A stretch of 64,000 nt of DNA from Okeania sp. SIO2C9 (GCF_010672455.1 NZ_JAAHGO010000013.1:28938-92937), one strand, 5' to 3'; positions 32,632 to 42,388 are shown, counted from the stretch's first letter. Notes: generated from the sequence alone by a model not told the origin. Program-made: numbers and translations.

Positions 32632-32762
32632 TTATCAAAAACTAAAACTACTGTCTGATAAAATTTTCCCGCCACGCGAAGTGTCAGGTATCAAAATCCT
32701 CAAACTTAGTAAAATCGTCCAATTTGCTTCCTCAAACTTTTTTCTCTTGACGGCTGAAACCC

Positions 32763-35078
32763 TTAGATGTTACAGTCCACAAGTCTCTGCGCTAGAGAAG
32801 AGAGAGCATCCCCCGGCACACGTCGCAACGGGAGGTACTCCCCCTCGGAGGAGTCTGTATACGACCCCTCCACAACCACATTTACTTCCTCTGCCGAACG
32901 AACGTACACCGTATACTTACCCATCTCTAAGGCTATCCTTCCCCCCACTCCGCAGCTTTTTGTACCATCTAAATACTGATAAATTTGCTTCATAATAGAA
33001 AAGCCAAACTTACCATTACTATATTTTACCCAAAGTTGGTCTATTTTACGGAGGTCTTCACAAGGAAAATTTTCTATATCTTCAACCCTCAGAAAGTCAC
33101 CCTCTTCCCTTCCCACAGTTTGTAACATTACTCGCCAGGTTTCTCCATCAGCTTCTTTCCACTGTTGATTTTTTAAATAATCTTCGAGTTGTCTACAGCG
33201 CACATCTAGAATATAAGAAATCAAGTCTGAGTCAACTTGCCGAGGATATTCCCTGAAGCAGTTATAAGCAAGATCCCCCGCTTCTTGAGTGTCACCCTCC
33301 AATAATTTATAAACAAACTGGCTAAAATGAGCAGGCTTTAATTGTGCTGTATAAAGAATAATAGTTTCCCGCCACCAAGATTTATCCCAGTTTTCCTTCA
33401 ACAAATATTCCTGCTCTTTTTCCTTAATTTCAACCGCAGCTAAATATCCCTGAAAACTCAAATGAGCAAATTCATAATATCGGTCAACCTTAACCAATAA
33501 TTCACTCACCTCTTCAATTTTCTGCAAAAAATCTTTCGGAGCGATCGCCTCACCCAAATTACTAATATAAGTATTCAATTGTGGCAGAAGCTCTTTTTTA
33601 TTAATCTGAGGTTGATTAGATTGAAGCATATACAGAGCTAACTCTTGTAAAATCTTTTGGCCATCCTCACGGTCTAGCAACATATCAATTTTTTTCACCA
33701 TAGGGCGATCGCCAAGCTGCATCCGGCATATTTCCGCATACAAATCTATTCTACGTTTAGGTAATTTTTCACCAGAATAATAACTGTGTAATTTGACAAT
33801 AATATTAAGCAATAGAGGATTTTTGGATAGATCGCTCAATTCTGGACTCTCTTGTAACTGAACAACTAAATTACTTGCTTGTCGATCTGCTTCCTGCTTT
33901 ACTGACGGGTTATTCGGTGCCGCACTCTTATGACGTTCTATACTCAAATACCAACTCCGAATAAATCTTTCTTGTTGCGATTCACTCAGAGGTTTAACAA
34001 ATAGAGAATTAAGTTTGCTATCTCTTGCATACTTGCGATATCCACTAGGCCGAGAAGTTATAATAAAAAAACATGAGTCATAATCTTTGATAGCTTTTTT
34101 TATCCACTCCATCACCTCATCTCGCCACTCCTCCTTCACCTCATCAAGTCCATCCAGCATCACCAGCATTTTACCTGCCTGGAGTTGATTTTTCACCCAC
34201 TTGGGCGGTAACTTCAGAGTTTTTCGTTTTGGCAAATTAGGGATGTGAAACTTTTCAATTAAAGAAGGTAAATCTATTCGTTGACCATCAGCAGTTGCCA
34301 TAATTTTGCTTTGGCACTGTCGCAAATAAAGTAAAACAGGAATTAAATCCGGGGCATTCCCAATATTTCTAGTTTTGCTCGTGTAACTATAGGTAATGTG
34401 CCGTAGTAGAGTTGTTTTTCCGTAGCCTCCCCATGCTTGAATTACTAAATGACGGTATCCAGGGTTTCTTTTCCCTTTGCTAAGAATATCCCAAATTTTC
34501 AAGCCTTCATCTCTTTCAAGCCTTTTAATAATCTCCTAATCCCATTGGAACCCAGGAAGTCCTGGTAAATCTTCACCTTCAGCTCCTCGAATAAAATCAC
34601 CACTCAAACCTAACGGTACGAAAACATCTTTGAGTAATGGTTTGAAGGTTTTGGCCACACCTTCAGTTGTATAATGGAGACAATCATTTTTCTGATATTG
34701 CAAATATTGATTTTTTGTCCCAGCTAGCTGCCAACGCATAGTTTCATCCAGCTTGTTCAGGAATGTCATTAGAGACTTAGCATCATCTTTTCCTCGTTCC
34801 TGATAAACCGCTCCCAGTTGTGTGAGAAAACCTTCAGTGTACCTTGCCCAAACAACAGTAGCGATAGTCACAGGGAAAGTAATTAAAGCTTGAAGCCATT
34901 CTTGGTTGAGCAAAAAGGAGAATAGTAAACCACCACTTCCCCCCAATGGCACCCACTGGATAAAAGCCTGGGTTGTACCAGATACAAATTTTTGAGCAAT
35001 TTTGCGTTCTGCTTCTACAGAAGGAGTTTGTGATTGAGAAGGTTCCTGAGTGTCTTTTTGTTTCTCGTCGTCAGACAT
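32763..35078 (-). pseudogene. NACHT (STAND) NTPase with GUN4-like domain, split by one amber codon
   Basis: One frame from ATG 35078 to 32763, 771 codons, broken only by TAG at 34536-34538 (GFQWD-stop-EIIKRLERDEGLKIWD). N-terminus: two hydrophobic stretches (WVPLGGSGGLLFSFLL, ALITFPVTIATVVWA), probably a membrane anchor. Then the NACHT NTPase: Walker A AWGGYGKTT and Walker B MLVMLDGLDE. C-terminus (last 135 residues): a GUN4 domain (WKEADGETWRVML, EDIENFPCEDLRKIDQLWVKYSNGKFGFS), which in other proteins binds porphyrins. The stretch after YLDGTKS is unlike GUN4 and locally GC-rich, then DALSSLAQRLVDCN returns. STAND proteins sense a signal and oligomerise. Two products or a dead gene are both possible. 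Confidence 0.85.
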
Positions 35079-35163
35079 TCTGATTTTTATTCTTTATATC
35101 TACATCTATATATCTGCAACTTCATAATTGATTATGCGTTTTCCTGAACCAGAAAAGTCATTG

Positions 35164-35790
35164 CCCTAAAAAAAAAGCCACTATTTTCCCATAATACTTA
35201 TCTACTTTGAAAATAAAACAACTTTTTCTAGTTGTCAAGGAGCGATCGCTCAATTGCTGTATTTTTTGATTATCCGTGTTCTGGAAATTTCCAAATATAC
35301 TCTTTTTATTCTTGACCCTAGATTCTGATTTTTCCTCACCCTAAAAAAAGAGCCACTATTTTCCCATAATACTTATCTACTTTGAAAATAAAACAACTTT
35401 TTCTAGTTGTCAAGGAGTGATCGCTCAATTGCTGTAATTTTTGATTATCCGTGTTCTGGAAATTTCCAAATATACTCTTTTTATTCTTGACCCTAGATTC
35501 TAATTTTTCCTCGCCCTAAAAAAAGAGCCACTATTTTCCCATAATACTTATCTACTTTGAAAATAAAATAACTTTTTCTAGTTGTCAAGTAGCGATCACT
35601 TTTTCAGTTATCAGTTATCAGTTATCAGTACTAATTTAATGAGACTTGATACGAATCCTAAAATTATAGACAAAATTGAAAAGGTCATTGCTCTAAAAAA
35701 AGAGCCACTATTTTCCCATAATACTTATCTACTATGAAAATAAAACAATTTTTTCTAGTTGTCAAGCAGCGATCGCCCCAAATTAGTCTT
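35164..35790. repeat. Four-copy direct repeat array, unit about 175 bases
   Basis: GCCACTATTTTCCCATAATA at 35177, 35352, 35527 and 35704. Each copy continues TTATCTACTTTGAAAATAAA, then AACTTTTTCTAGTTGTCAAG, then a GATCGC motif. Units 1-3 also share the 90-base linker (TTATCCGTGTTCTGGAAATT). A fifth partial copy (35927-35952) is split by the IS607-like element, whose far side resumes TGTCAAGGAGCGATCGC at 37779. Confidence 0.9.
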
Positions 35791-35951
35791 CAAACAAAAT
35801 GAAAATTCTTCCTCACTTCTGACTTGTGAGTTCTAACTTCTGACTTCATTTCCTGCCTGTCCCTGCCAAGGATTGAAAATATCAGGAACGGGCAAGATGC
35901 CCCCAAACACAAAACTATTAAAATCATTTTGAAAATAAAACAACTTTTTCT

Positions 35952-37781
35952 GGCTGTTGCTTGCTAACACCAAAAAATATAGACTATCCTAGACAAACAC
36001 CTACAAAATGTCTAGGATATTACGCAATGGCAAATAGGTAGAAAAATTAGGAACCAGACACGAAACTTAAGTTCATGTCAAAGTTATAGCAAATATTATT
36101 TACACAAAAAGGCAAGCTCTGCTAACCTTGAGTAAAGTGATTCAATGTGAGTAATGGCCAAATCTCACGGTTCCTTAATAGGGATAGAAGCCAAAATTGA
36201 ATATCATCCCGTATTTGAGGAACTCGGAGCATTATATGAATCCTGGAAACGCTCTGCTGTCAACTGGATTCAAACTGAGAAATTGTCAGAATCAGAAGTA
36301 GAAAAGCGTCTAATGAAGCGGTTTAACATCCAATGGGCATGGGCTGATTCAATTGCCACTGAAGCCACTCAATGCTTAAGCCAATTAAAAACAGCTAAGA
36401 ATAACAATATCACTAAATTAGAGTTACAAATTCAAGCTAAAACAACTGCTGCCAAAAAACTTATCACTAAACTAGAAAAAACTTTAAAATTAGCAACAAA
36501 AAAAGGTTTTCCCCATCTACAAGCCCGAAATAAATTTTTTCATCAATTGCTAGGCTTAAAGAGTAAAATTCAGAAAATAAAGTGCCTGAAACGAAAATTA
36601 AAGAAGTTAAAAAACACAGAACGTTTACATATTTGTTTTGGCTCAAAGAGATTATTTAATGCTCAACATAATTTAGCAGAAAATGGATATAAAACCCAAG
36701 AAGAATGGGGTGTAGATTGGATAAAAAAGCGTTCAGGCAGATGTTTATGTGTAGGAAAATCTCAGCCAGGGGGTGGAACTATGCTCAAAGTTTTCCCGTT
36801 ACAACAAGAGGAAGGCTTGTATCAACTACAAGTTCAACTACCTAGACCATTACAAGACAAATATGGTCAGAAAATACAGTTAGAATTTTCTGTTTCAGAT
36901 AGGGATGGTAGATATAGAGCAACAGATTTAGATTATGCCATCAATAGTTTAAAACCAATCACAATTCAAATTTTTCGCAGGGAGCATAAACAGGATAATT
37001 GGTATGTACATCTTTCAACTTATGTACCAGAAATACCAGTAGTTCATACAAGAAAAAATGGTTGTCTAGGTATTGATTTTAATGCAGAATCAATTTCAGT
37101 TGCTTATGTTAAATGGGATGGAAATATTGAATATTTAGAAGAAATCCCGTATAAATGGAAAAATCAAACTACAGGGCAGCGACAAGCATCCATGAGAAAT
37201 ATTGTTTCTCAAATTGTCAAATTAGCAGAATTTTTTGAATGTGCTATTGCCATTGAATCTCTAAACTTTAGTAAGAAAAAGTCCAAGATGAGTGAGGAAA
37301 GTAAAGTTTACAATGAAATGCTTTCTAACTTATCTACAGCAATATTTAGAGAAGCTATATTATCACGTTGTAGAAGATTTGGAGTGGAATTAATTAAAGT
37401 TAATCCAGCTTTTACCAGTGTGATTGGAATGATTAATTACATGGCTAAATACGGTCTAAATAGTGGCACTGCTGCAGCTTTAGTGATTGGCCGTAGAGCC
37501 TTAAAATTATCAGAAAAAATCCCACAGTGTTTGTTGAGACCAGAGGATGTCAACAAACATGATTGGAGTCATTGGAGGCGAGTTGCTAGTTTTATTAAAC
37601 TACATCGTATCCAGAGGACTCAACTTTTTCAATGGAGGAAAGCCCTTGAGGGAATCCTAACCCATAGTTTGTGGGCGGAACATCAACTTTCACAGCAAGT
37701 ACACATTGAAACGGGTGAGTAATCAAATCATTTGCACTCACCGATGGCAAATGTCTAGCTTTGTCTAGTTTTCAAGAAGGT
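35952..37781 (+). mobile_element. IS607-like element, copy 2 (intact tnpB-like gene)
   Basis: Left part GTTGCTTGCTAACACC, inverted repeat CCTAGACAAAC...ATGTCTAGG; right end TCTAGTTTTCAAGAAGGTG. The flanks are two halves of the 175-base repeat (TTTTTCTGG on the left, TGTCAAGGAGCGATCGC on the right; uninterrupted copies read CTAGTTGTCAAGG), so the empty site can be read directly. About 1.83 kb. No tnpA. Confidence 0.8.
36154..37722 (+). CDS. TnpB-related protein of IS607-like element
   Basis: 522 residues, longer than the typical 350-450 of TnpB. N-terminal 200 residues are Lys-rich and helical (KLITKLEKTLKLATKKGFPH). RuvC-like core: D308 in LGIDFNAESISVAYV, E368 in AIAIESLNF, and VNPAFTS (416-422), where TnpB usually continues into the CxxC zinc finger. 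Here no zinc finger occurs; instead it goes SVIGMINYMAKYGLNSGTAAALVIGRRAL, with no DRDxNAA motif, so the third acidic residue is absent or moved. This matches proteins annotated as TnpB-related or accessory. Whether it cuts DNA is unknown. Start ATG at 36154, weak Shine-Dalgarno (GAGTA). The frame is intact, as in copy 3. Confidence 0.8.
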   Translation: MAKSHGSLIGIEAKIEYHPVFEELGALYESWKRSAVNWIQTEKLSESEVEKRLMKRFNIQWAWADSIATEATQCLSQLKTAKNNNITKLELQIQAKTTAAKKLITKLEKTLKLATKKGFPHLQARNKFFHQLLGLKSKIQKIKCLKRKLKKLKNTERLHICFGSKRLFNAQHNLAENGYKTQEEWGVDWIKKRSGRCLCVGKSQPGGGTMLKVFPLQQEEGLYQLQVQLPRPLQDKYGQKIQLEFSVSDRDGRYRATDLDYAINSLKPITIQIFRREHKQDNWYVHLSTYVPEIPVVHTRKNGCLGIDFNAESISVAYVKWDGNIEYLEEIPYKWKNQTTGQRQASMRNIVSQIVKLAEFFECAIAIESLNFSKKKSKMSEESKVYNEMLSNLSTAIFREAILSRCRRFGVELIKVNPAFTSVIGMINYMAKYGLNSGTAAALVIGRRALKLSEKIPQCLLRPEDVNKHDWSHWRRVASFIKLHRIQRTQLFQWRKALEGILTHSLWAEHQLSQQVHIETGE

Positions 37782-37864
37782 GTCAAGGAGCGATCGCTTA
37801 AAATTAATCTTCCAGCAAATCAAGAAAATTTCCCCTAAATTCTAAATTCTAAATTCTAAATTCA

Positions 37865-39079
37865 TCAAGCAATACTCCCCCTCTTCCGAGTCTCCTTATA
37901 AGAAGTTCCTACATTTCTCAAACCAGCTTTAATCATTTCCTGCTCTAATAAAGCAAAGAAACTCGCTCGATCGCCTCCCCGAACCACTGCCTGATTATGA
38001 GCTTCTGCCAATACCACCGGATAACCATAACCTTTTTGCACTTGAGCCAACATCATTCCTAACACTAATTCCAACATTTCTTCATCTTCAGCCACCCATT
38101 CCGGCATATCAATTCTCGCAACTTCCGTACCCACATTCACATAACAAAAATAGATAATATTATCTCCATATAAATCCAAAATTCTAGCGGAAGATTGCCA
38201 TAAAGGACTTCTTTGCCCTGGTTGCAATATCGAACCCCAAAATATCACATCTCGCAAAGGTTCAAATGACTGACAAGGAGCTTTTTCCGTAAAACCAAAT
38301 CCTCCTAAACCAACATTCGGACAATTACTAACACAATCAGGTTCATCATAAATACAAGCCTTTAAACGTAAAAAAGACAAACTTTCACTACTGCGAGAAG
38401 CACTCAAATAACCAATCAAAGGAATACCCGCTAACTTTAATTTATTCCAAGCATCTAAAATCGGATTTAAAATTCTATCCCGTGCTTCAGAAGGCAAAGA
38501 TTCTAAGAACCAATAAATCAGAGAACCATCAACCATAGCTAATATTGGGGAATCTAAATTATCCGGATTATTTTCCCTCCATTCACAACCCAAATCTGCC
38601 AAAACCAAAGCCTCAGAAATAGTCCGTCGATAACCCATCCATTCTTCAGTTTTAATTCCCCATTGTCGAGAAATATAAAGATCATCTGCCTGATAAAAAA
38701 TCTCTGGAATACTATCTAAAAGTGGATAAATACTTTCACCATAATTCAACATAACTCTTCCAATATTTAGCAAATAACAATAAGCAATTTCATGGTGACT
38801 TGGTGCTATTTGAGAACCGTCCGTAGCAAATACCGTATGATTTTTTGGAGGAGGATTAATTTGAGGATAAGTATCTAAAGATTCTATAGGAATAGCCGGA
38901 TTAAAAAGTATGCGATCGCTCCAACTTTCTTCTAATTCTAATAATTCTTCTTGTTCATTTTTTGCCTCTTCTAGTAATTGTTGAGCTATTTCCAATCTAT
39001 TTTGTGCTGCCATTGCTTCTGCTGTGAGATGTTGGCTCATCCCTTGCATTTGTTTCGCTAGTTTTGTGAGGTCTAGCAT
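37865..39079 (-). CDS. NurA-domain DNA repair nuclease
   Basis: 404 residues. VFATDGSQIAPSHHEIAYCYLLNIG (D87 in the first catalytic motif) and a second AMVDGSLIYWFLE motif near 190 are the NurA signature; NurA is a 5'-3' nuclease that in archaea works with HerA and Mre11-Rad50 in end resection. Cyanobacteria carry NurA-domain proteins of this length. Residues 1-50 are a coiled coil rich in Glu/Gln. Later motifs: SFLRLKACIYDEPDC and YPVVLAEAHNQAVVRGGDR. No HerA neighbour is seen. Upstream is a purine-rich repeat array; the promoter must lie within or before it. Confidence 0.85.
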   Translation of the reverse strand: MLDLTKLAKQMQGMSQHLTAEAMAAQNRLEIAQQLLEEAKNEQEELLELEESWSDRILFNPAIPIESLDTYPQINPPPKNHTVFATDGSQIAPSHHEIAYCYLLNIGRVMLNYGESIYPLLDSIPEIFYQADDLYISRQWGIKTEEWMGYRRTISEALVLADLGCEWRENNPDNLDSPILAMVDGSLIYWFLESLPSEARDRILNPILDAWNKLKLAGIPLIGYLSASRSSESLSFLRLKACIYDEPDCVSNCPNVGLGGFGFTEKAPCQSFEPLRDVIFWGSILQPGQRSPLWQSSARILDLYGDNIIYFCYVNVGTEVARIDMPEWVAEDEEMLELVLGMMLAQVQKGYGYPVVLAEAHNQAVVRGGDRASFFALLEQEMIKAGLRNVGTSYKETRKRGSIA

Positions 39080-39116
39080 CGTTTTTATTTCCTATTTTTA
39101 GAGATTTAAGTAATTA

Positions 39117-39560
39117 GTAAGGAAGAAGGAAGAGGGAAGAAGGAAAAGAGAAGAAGGAAAGAAGGAAATAATCAATAGTGACATTGAAGAAAAAAAGGTA
39201 AGATATAGCAATATAGCTATCTAAAATAATCTGACAAGATATAGCTTTAAGAAGGAAGAAGGAAGAAGGAAGAAGGAAAAGGGAAGAAGGAAGAAAGAAG
39301 GAAAGAAGGAAATAATCAATAGTGACATTGAAGAAAAAAAGGTAAAAATAATAGATATAGCAATATAGCTATCTAAAATAATCTGACAAGATATAGCTTT
39401 AAGAAGGAAGAAGGAAGAAGGAAGAAGGAAAAGGGAAGAAGGAAGGAAAGAAGGAAAGAAGGAAATAATCAATAGTGACATTGAAGAAAAAAAGGTAAAA
39501 ATAATAAATATAGCAATATAGCTATCTAAAATAATCTGACAAGATACAGCTTTTTGTAGC
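39117..39560. repeat. Three-copy direct repeat array, unit about 150 bases
   Basis: CAATAGTGACATTGAAGAAA at about 39173, 39317 and 39469, each preceded by a GGAAGAAGGAAG tract and followed by ATATAGCAATATAGCTATCT and AAAATAATCTGACAAGATA. The units differ mainly in the length of the GGAAGAA tract. No believable gene inside. Confidence 0.85.
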
Positions 39561-40524
39561 ATTTTTTTTCCAAGCTGGTATTAAACTTTGAATAATACCA
39601 TTTCTCAAAAAAAAATCTACATTTTCTTGAGCATGGTAGTAGGGCATAGAAGCAAACATAAGAATAATTAACATTAAATTAGCTTAAATTAGCAAAAAAG
39701 TGATTTTACTGGCGCTGATTAGTTAATAATTGAAGTACTGCACAAGTATAGCAATACTTTTGGGAATTGGTATAACTTGGTCATTTCAGTTATCAGTTAG
39801 CCTTCTAATGTCGGAACTACGTTAACAGTACATCTGCAATAAGGAGGCTTGAAATCGGGAATATTCTCTTTTTATCCCCTTAAAATTGGAGGCTTTAGAC
39901 CACAAATTTTCGGTAAAAATATTATAGATATACCTTCTAAAATGAATTGCATAAGCTCTTTTTAAGTATCTCTGATCGAGATGCAGCTTTTTGTAGCATT
40001 CTTTTTTCAAGCTGGTATTAAAATTTAAGAATTTGTTCATTTCAGTTAGTCAGTTATCAGTATCTCTCCAGAAGAGAGGGATTAGGGAGCAGGGAGAAAA
40101 AATTGATAAATAAGAGTGGGATAATTGATTTGATTTTTTATTATTGGAAATGTCTAATTTAGGATTGTTATACTATTTCTCAAATAGAGAGCATATTCCA
40201 AGTATATGAAATACAGAGATTAACAATCAAATTTTTGTAGTGCGGGCATCTTGCCCGCGATTGGTATAACTGACCAAAGTGGAATCTACTGTAAGTTTTT
40301 CCTAACCTTCAAGCAGTCTTCCTCTTCCTTCTTTACTCAAACTTTCCTCAAACTTTTCATGTAGAAAATTATGACAAAACTGAGCAGGATAATGCTATTA
40401 AAGTTTAAGTTTTTTCCTAACCTTCAAGGGGTCTTCCTCTTCCTTCCTTCTTAACTTCTTAACTTCTTCCCTCTTCCCTCTTCCTTCTTACTTCTTTCCA
40501 TGGGGTCTTCCTCTTCCTTCCTTC
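39561..40524. other. Gene-free spacer with element C and purine/pyrimidine tracts
   Basis: TTTTTGTAGCATT...CAAGCTGGTATTAAA occurs twice (39550-39585 and 39986-40023). An element C copy is at 39832-39920. GCGGGCATCTTGCCCGC hairpin at 40243-40259. CTTCCTTCTTAACTTCTTCC tracts from 40430 on run into the 3' end of the HAD gene. Confidence 0.55.
39832..39920. mobile_element. Element C, degenerate copy
   Basis: TATCCCCTTAAAATTGGAGG, CTTTAGACCACAAATTTTCG, GTAAAAAT matches the right half of the 28888-28985 copy. Confidence 0.5.
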
Positions 40525-41340
40525 TTAACTTCTTCCTTCTTCCCTCTTCCTTCTTCCTTCTTTCCATGTGTAAAAATCCTGGCAAAACTGAGTAGAAGAT
40601 AATAAATGAATAGGTGGATATTGAGTTACAGATTCTCGTTCTTTCTGAGTATTGTAACCCCAATCTGCTAAAAATAATTCTACATCTTTTAAGTCTGATT
40701 GTTTTTGTACAGATAGTAAAGTTTTCAATCTATCTTCAACAAACCAAATAATCGTTCCTGCTCCTGATGCTGCTAATAACATTCTCAGAGTTTCATACTT
40801 AGGACGTTTACATTCTTTGCCAATAATATCCGTTTCCGGTAAATTAACACCTTGTTTTTGCAGGAGCGATCGTACAAACCGCCCCTCTTTAGTTGTCACA
40901 ATAACTGGTTTAACTTCTGATACTATCAACTGCTTTAACTTTTCCACTACTCCTGGATAAAACTCATGTAAAGACAACCATCCTTCTAAATCTTTTGCTA
41001 TCCATTCATCTCTAGTATTATCCAGACAACTACCAATTTCCCCTGAATTTTTATTCTCCTCAGTCACAATCTTTGTAGCGATCGCTTGCCATTCCCGTAA
41101 AATACTTTCTTCTTCAATACCTAATATTAAAGCCCGAATCAAAACAGGCATTTCCCAGCCAATTTCAATTACCGGACGTAATCGATAAAATTGTTCTGCC
41201 AAATCATTATTAGGTATTTGTTCTAATGGTTGCCAAATTTGACAGTAGGTACGCCAGGCTGTTTGAAAATATTCTACTAATCCGTTGCATAAAACACCAT
41301 CAAAGTCAAGTGCTAGAAGAGTAGGAATTGTTGTTTGCAT
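40525..41340 (-). CDS. HAD family hydrolase
   Basis: 271 residues. The N-terminal LLALDFDGVLCNG has the HAD nucleophile D12 and acid/base D14; PVIVTTKEGRFVRSLLQKQGV carries the motif II Thr and IIWFVEDRLKTLL the motif IV acidic residues. Insertion between motifs I and II (about 20-120) is a helical cap. HAD enzymes are mostly phosphatases; the substrate here is unknown. The last dozen residues (KEGRRKREEGRS) are encoded by GGAAGAA tandem repeats, so the original C-terminus was probably at or just after CQDFYTW and the repeat replaced the stop. Cyanobacterial homologs of this length are common. Confidence 0.8.
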   Translation of the reverse strand: MQTTIPTLLALDFDGVLCNGLVEYFQTAWRTYCQIWQPLEQIPNNDLAEQFYRLRPVIEIGWEMPVLIRALILGIEEESILREWQAIATKIVTEENKNSGEIGSCLDNTRDEWIAKDLEGWLSLHEFYPGVVEKLKQLIVSEVKPVIVTTKEGRFVRSLLQKQGVNLPETDIIGKECKRPKYETLRMLLAASGAGTIIWFVEDRLKTLLSVQKQSDLKDVELFLADWGYNTQKERESVTQYPPIHLLSSTQFCQDFYTWKEGRRKREEGRS

Positions 41341-41923
41341 AATTTAAAAGTTAAAAATAAAAAATCAAAAGTAAGACTGCTCGGTCGCTGTTTCCTACCC
41401 TACATAGATTTTATCGTCAACTACTACCGACCTATCACCCTCAGGCTGAATTAAACCTAAAACCTTGGGTGGTGGTGCATAGTAATGGTAAAGGAAGTGT
41501 GGGGAGATGGGGACCCACCCGCGAACCCCTCCGGTGGAGGGGAATGTGGGGAGATGGGGAGTGTGGGAAAAATTAAAAAATATATATCCTCACCATTACC
41601 ATGCAGGACTACCAAACCTTGAATCGACAACCTTCTTCAAGTTCTTGGAGTCTCCGACGGCCACCCTACCTGACTCCTAACTCCTGACTCCTGACTCCTG
41701 ACTCCTAAGAAATACCCTAGCTATTTGTAGCAAACATTTATCACGCTTGGTATTAGATGTTGCATTTTTTAACAAAACTATGTTTTTGACTTTAAGTATG
41801 GTTACAATAACTACAGGTTTATTAAAATTTAAGAATTAAATAAACAAACAAAGACCAATAACAAAAATTGGTGGTTCTAATTATCAAGCGATAAACCAAT
41901 TTTAATAATGGAGATGTAAAATT
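41341..41923. other. Spacer with element E and CTCCTGA repeats
   Basis: Element E (41468-41613), four CTCCTGA heptamers (41671-41699), then about 200 AT-rich bases that should hold the promoter for the next gene. No gene. Confidence 0.55.
41468..41613. mobile_element. Element E, second copy with embedded palindrome
   Basis: GGTGGTGCATAGTAATGGTA to ACCATTACCATGCAGGACTA as in 17921-18042. The core includes the CCCACCCGCGAACCCCTCC-GGTGGAGGGG palindromic repeat (41511-41541), which the other copy lacks. Confidence 0.6.
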
Positions 41924-42388
41924 ATGAGCACTAATGGAACTATGACAGAAACTAATAAAACTACTAACAGTAGTAGTGAATCTAATACTCAAAGTAATCA
42001 GCCAACAAAATTGGATCAAGGGTCAGGGCAGCGTACCACTTTACAAGTAGAAACTAAACCAGTACAAGAAAAGCAAGCACAAGAGTCTCAAGTATCTGAA
42101 AAATTAGCCTTGCCTGGAAATCGTCCTATTGGTACAACTCATCTTCAGTATACTCAAACAATTTCTAATCGTCCTGTAGTTTCAACAGGTCTTGAAGTTC
42201 ATCATACAATGTCCGCTTCTGGAATTCGCCCAGTTGTCGTTAGTGGATTAGAATTTAATAGTACTATTACTGCTTCTGGAGTTCGCCCTGTAGGTACTAA
42301 TCATTTAGAAGTTAGTCAAACTTTGATGAATCGTCCAGTTGCTTCTAATCAGATTGATAATGAAGGTTTGATGGGTTTTTTAGATTAG
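41924..42388 (+). CDS. Small repeat protein of unknown function
   Basis: 154 residues. The first 70 are polar and disordered (Thr/Ser/Gln-rich). Then four repeats of about 19 residues: NRPIGTTHLQYTQTI, NRPVVSTGLEVHHTMSASG, IRPVVVSGLEFNSTITASG, VRPVGTNHLEVSQTLM, then NRPVASNQID and the tail LMGFLD. The RPV-x4-LEV periodicity suggests a beta-solenoid-like or adapter structure. I believe proteins with this RPI/RPV repeat and a LMGFLD-like tail are common in cyanobacteria, but no function is known to me. GGAGATGTAAAATT precedes the ATG. No signal peptide. Stands alone. Confidence 0.75.
   Translation: MSTNGTMTETNKTTNSSSESNTQSNQPTKLDQGSGQRTTLQVETKPVQEKQAQESQVSEKLALPGNRPIGTTHLQYTQTISNRPVVSTGLEVHHTMSASGIRPVVVSGLEFNSTITASGVRPVGTNHLEVSQTLMNRPVASNQIDNEGLMGFLD

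Noticed and set aside
35160-35790. CRISPR or origin iteron array
   Set aside because: Repeat blocks are 85 bases at 175-base spacing with shared linkers; no DnaA-box pattern, no rep gene.
39221-39562. 113-codon open frame on the minus strand with hydrophobic repeats
   Set aside because: It is the translation of the three-unit direct repeat array; the apparent membrane segments come from TTCCTTC tracts. No start signal or homolog-like features.
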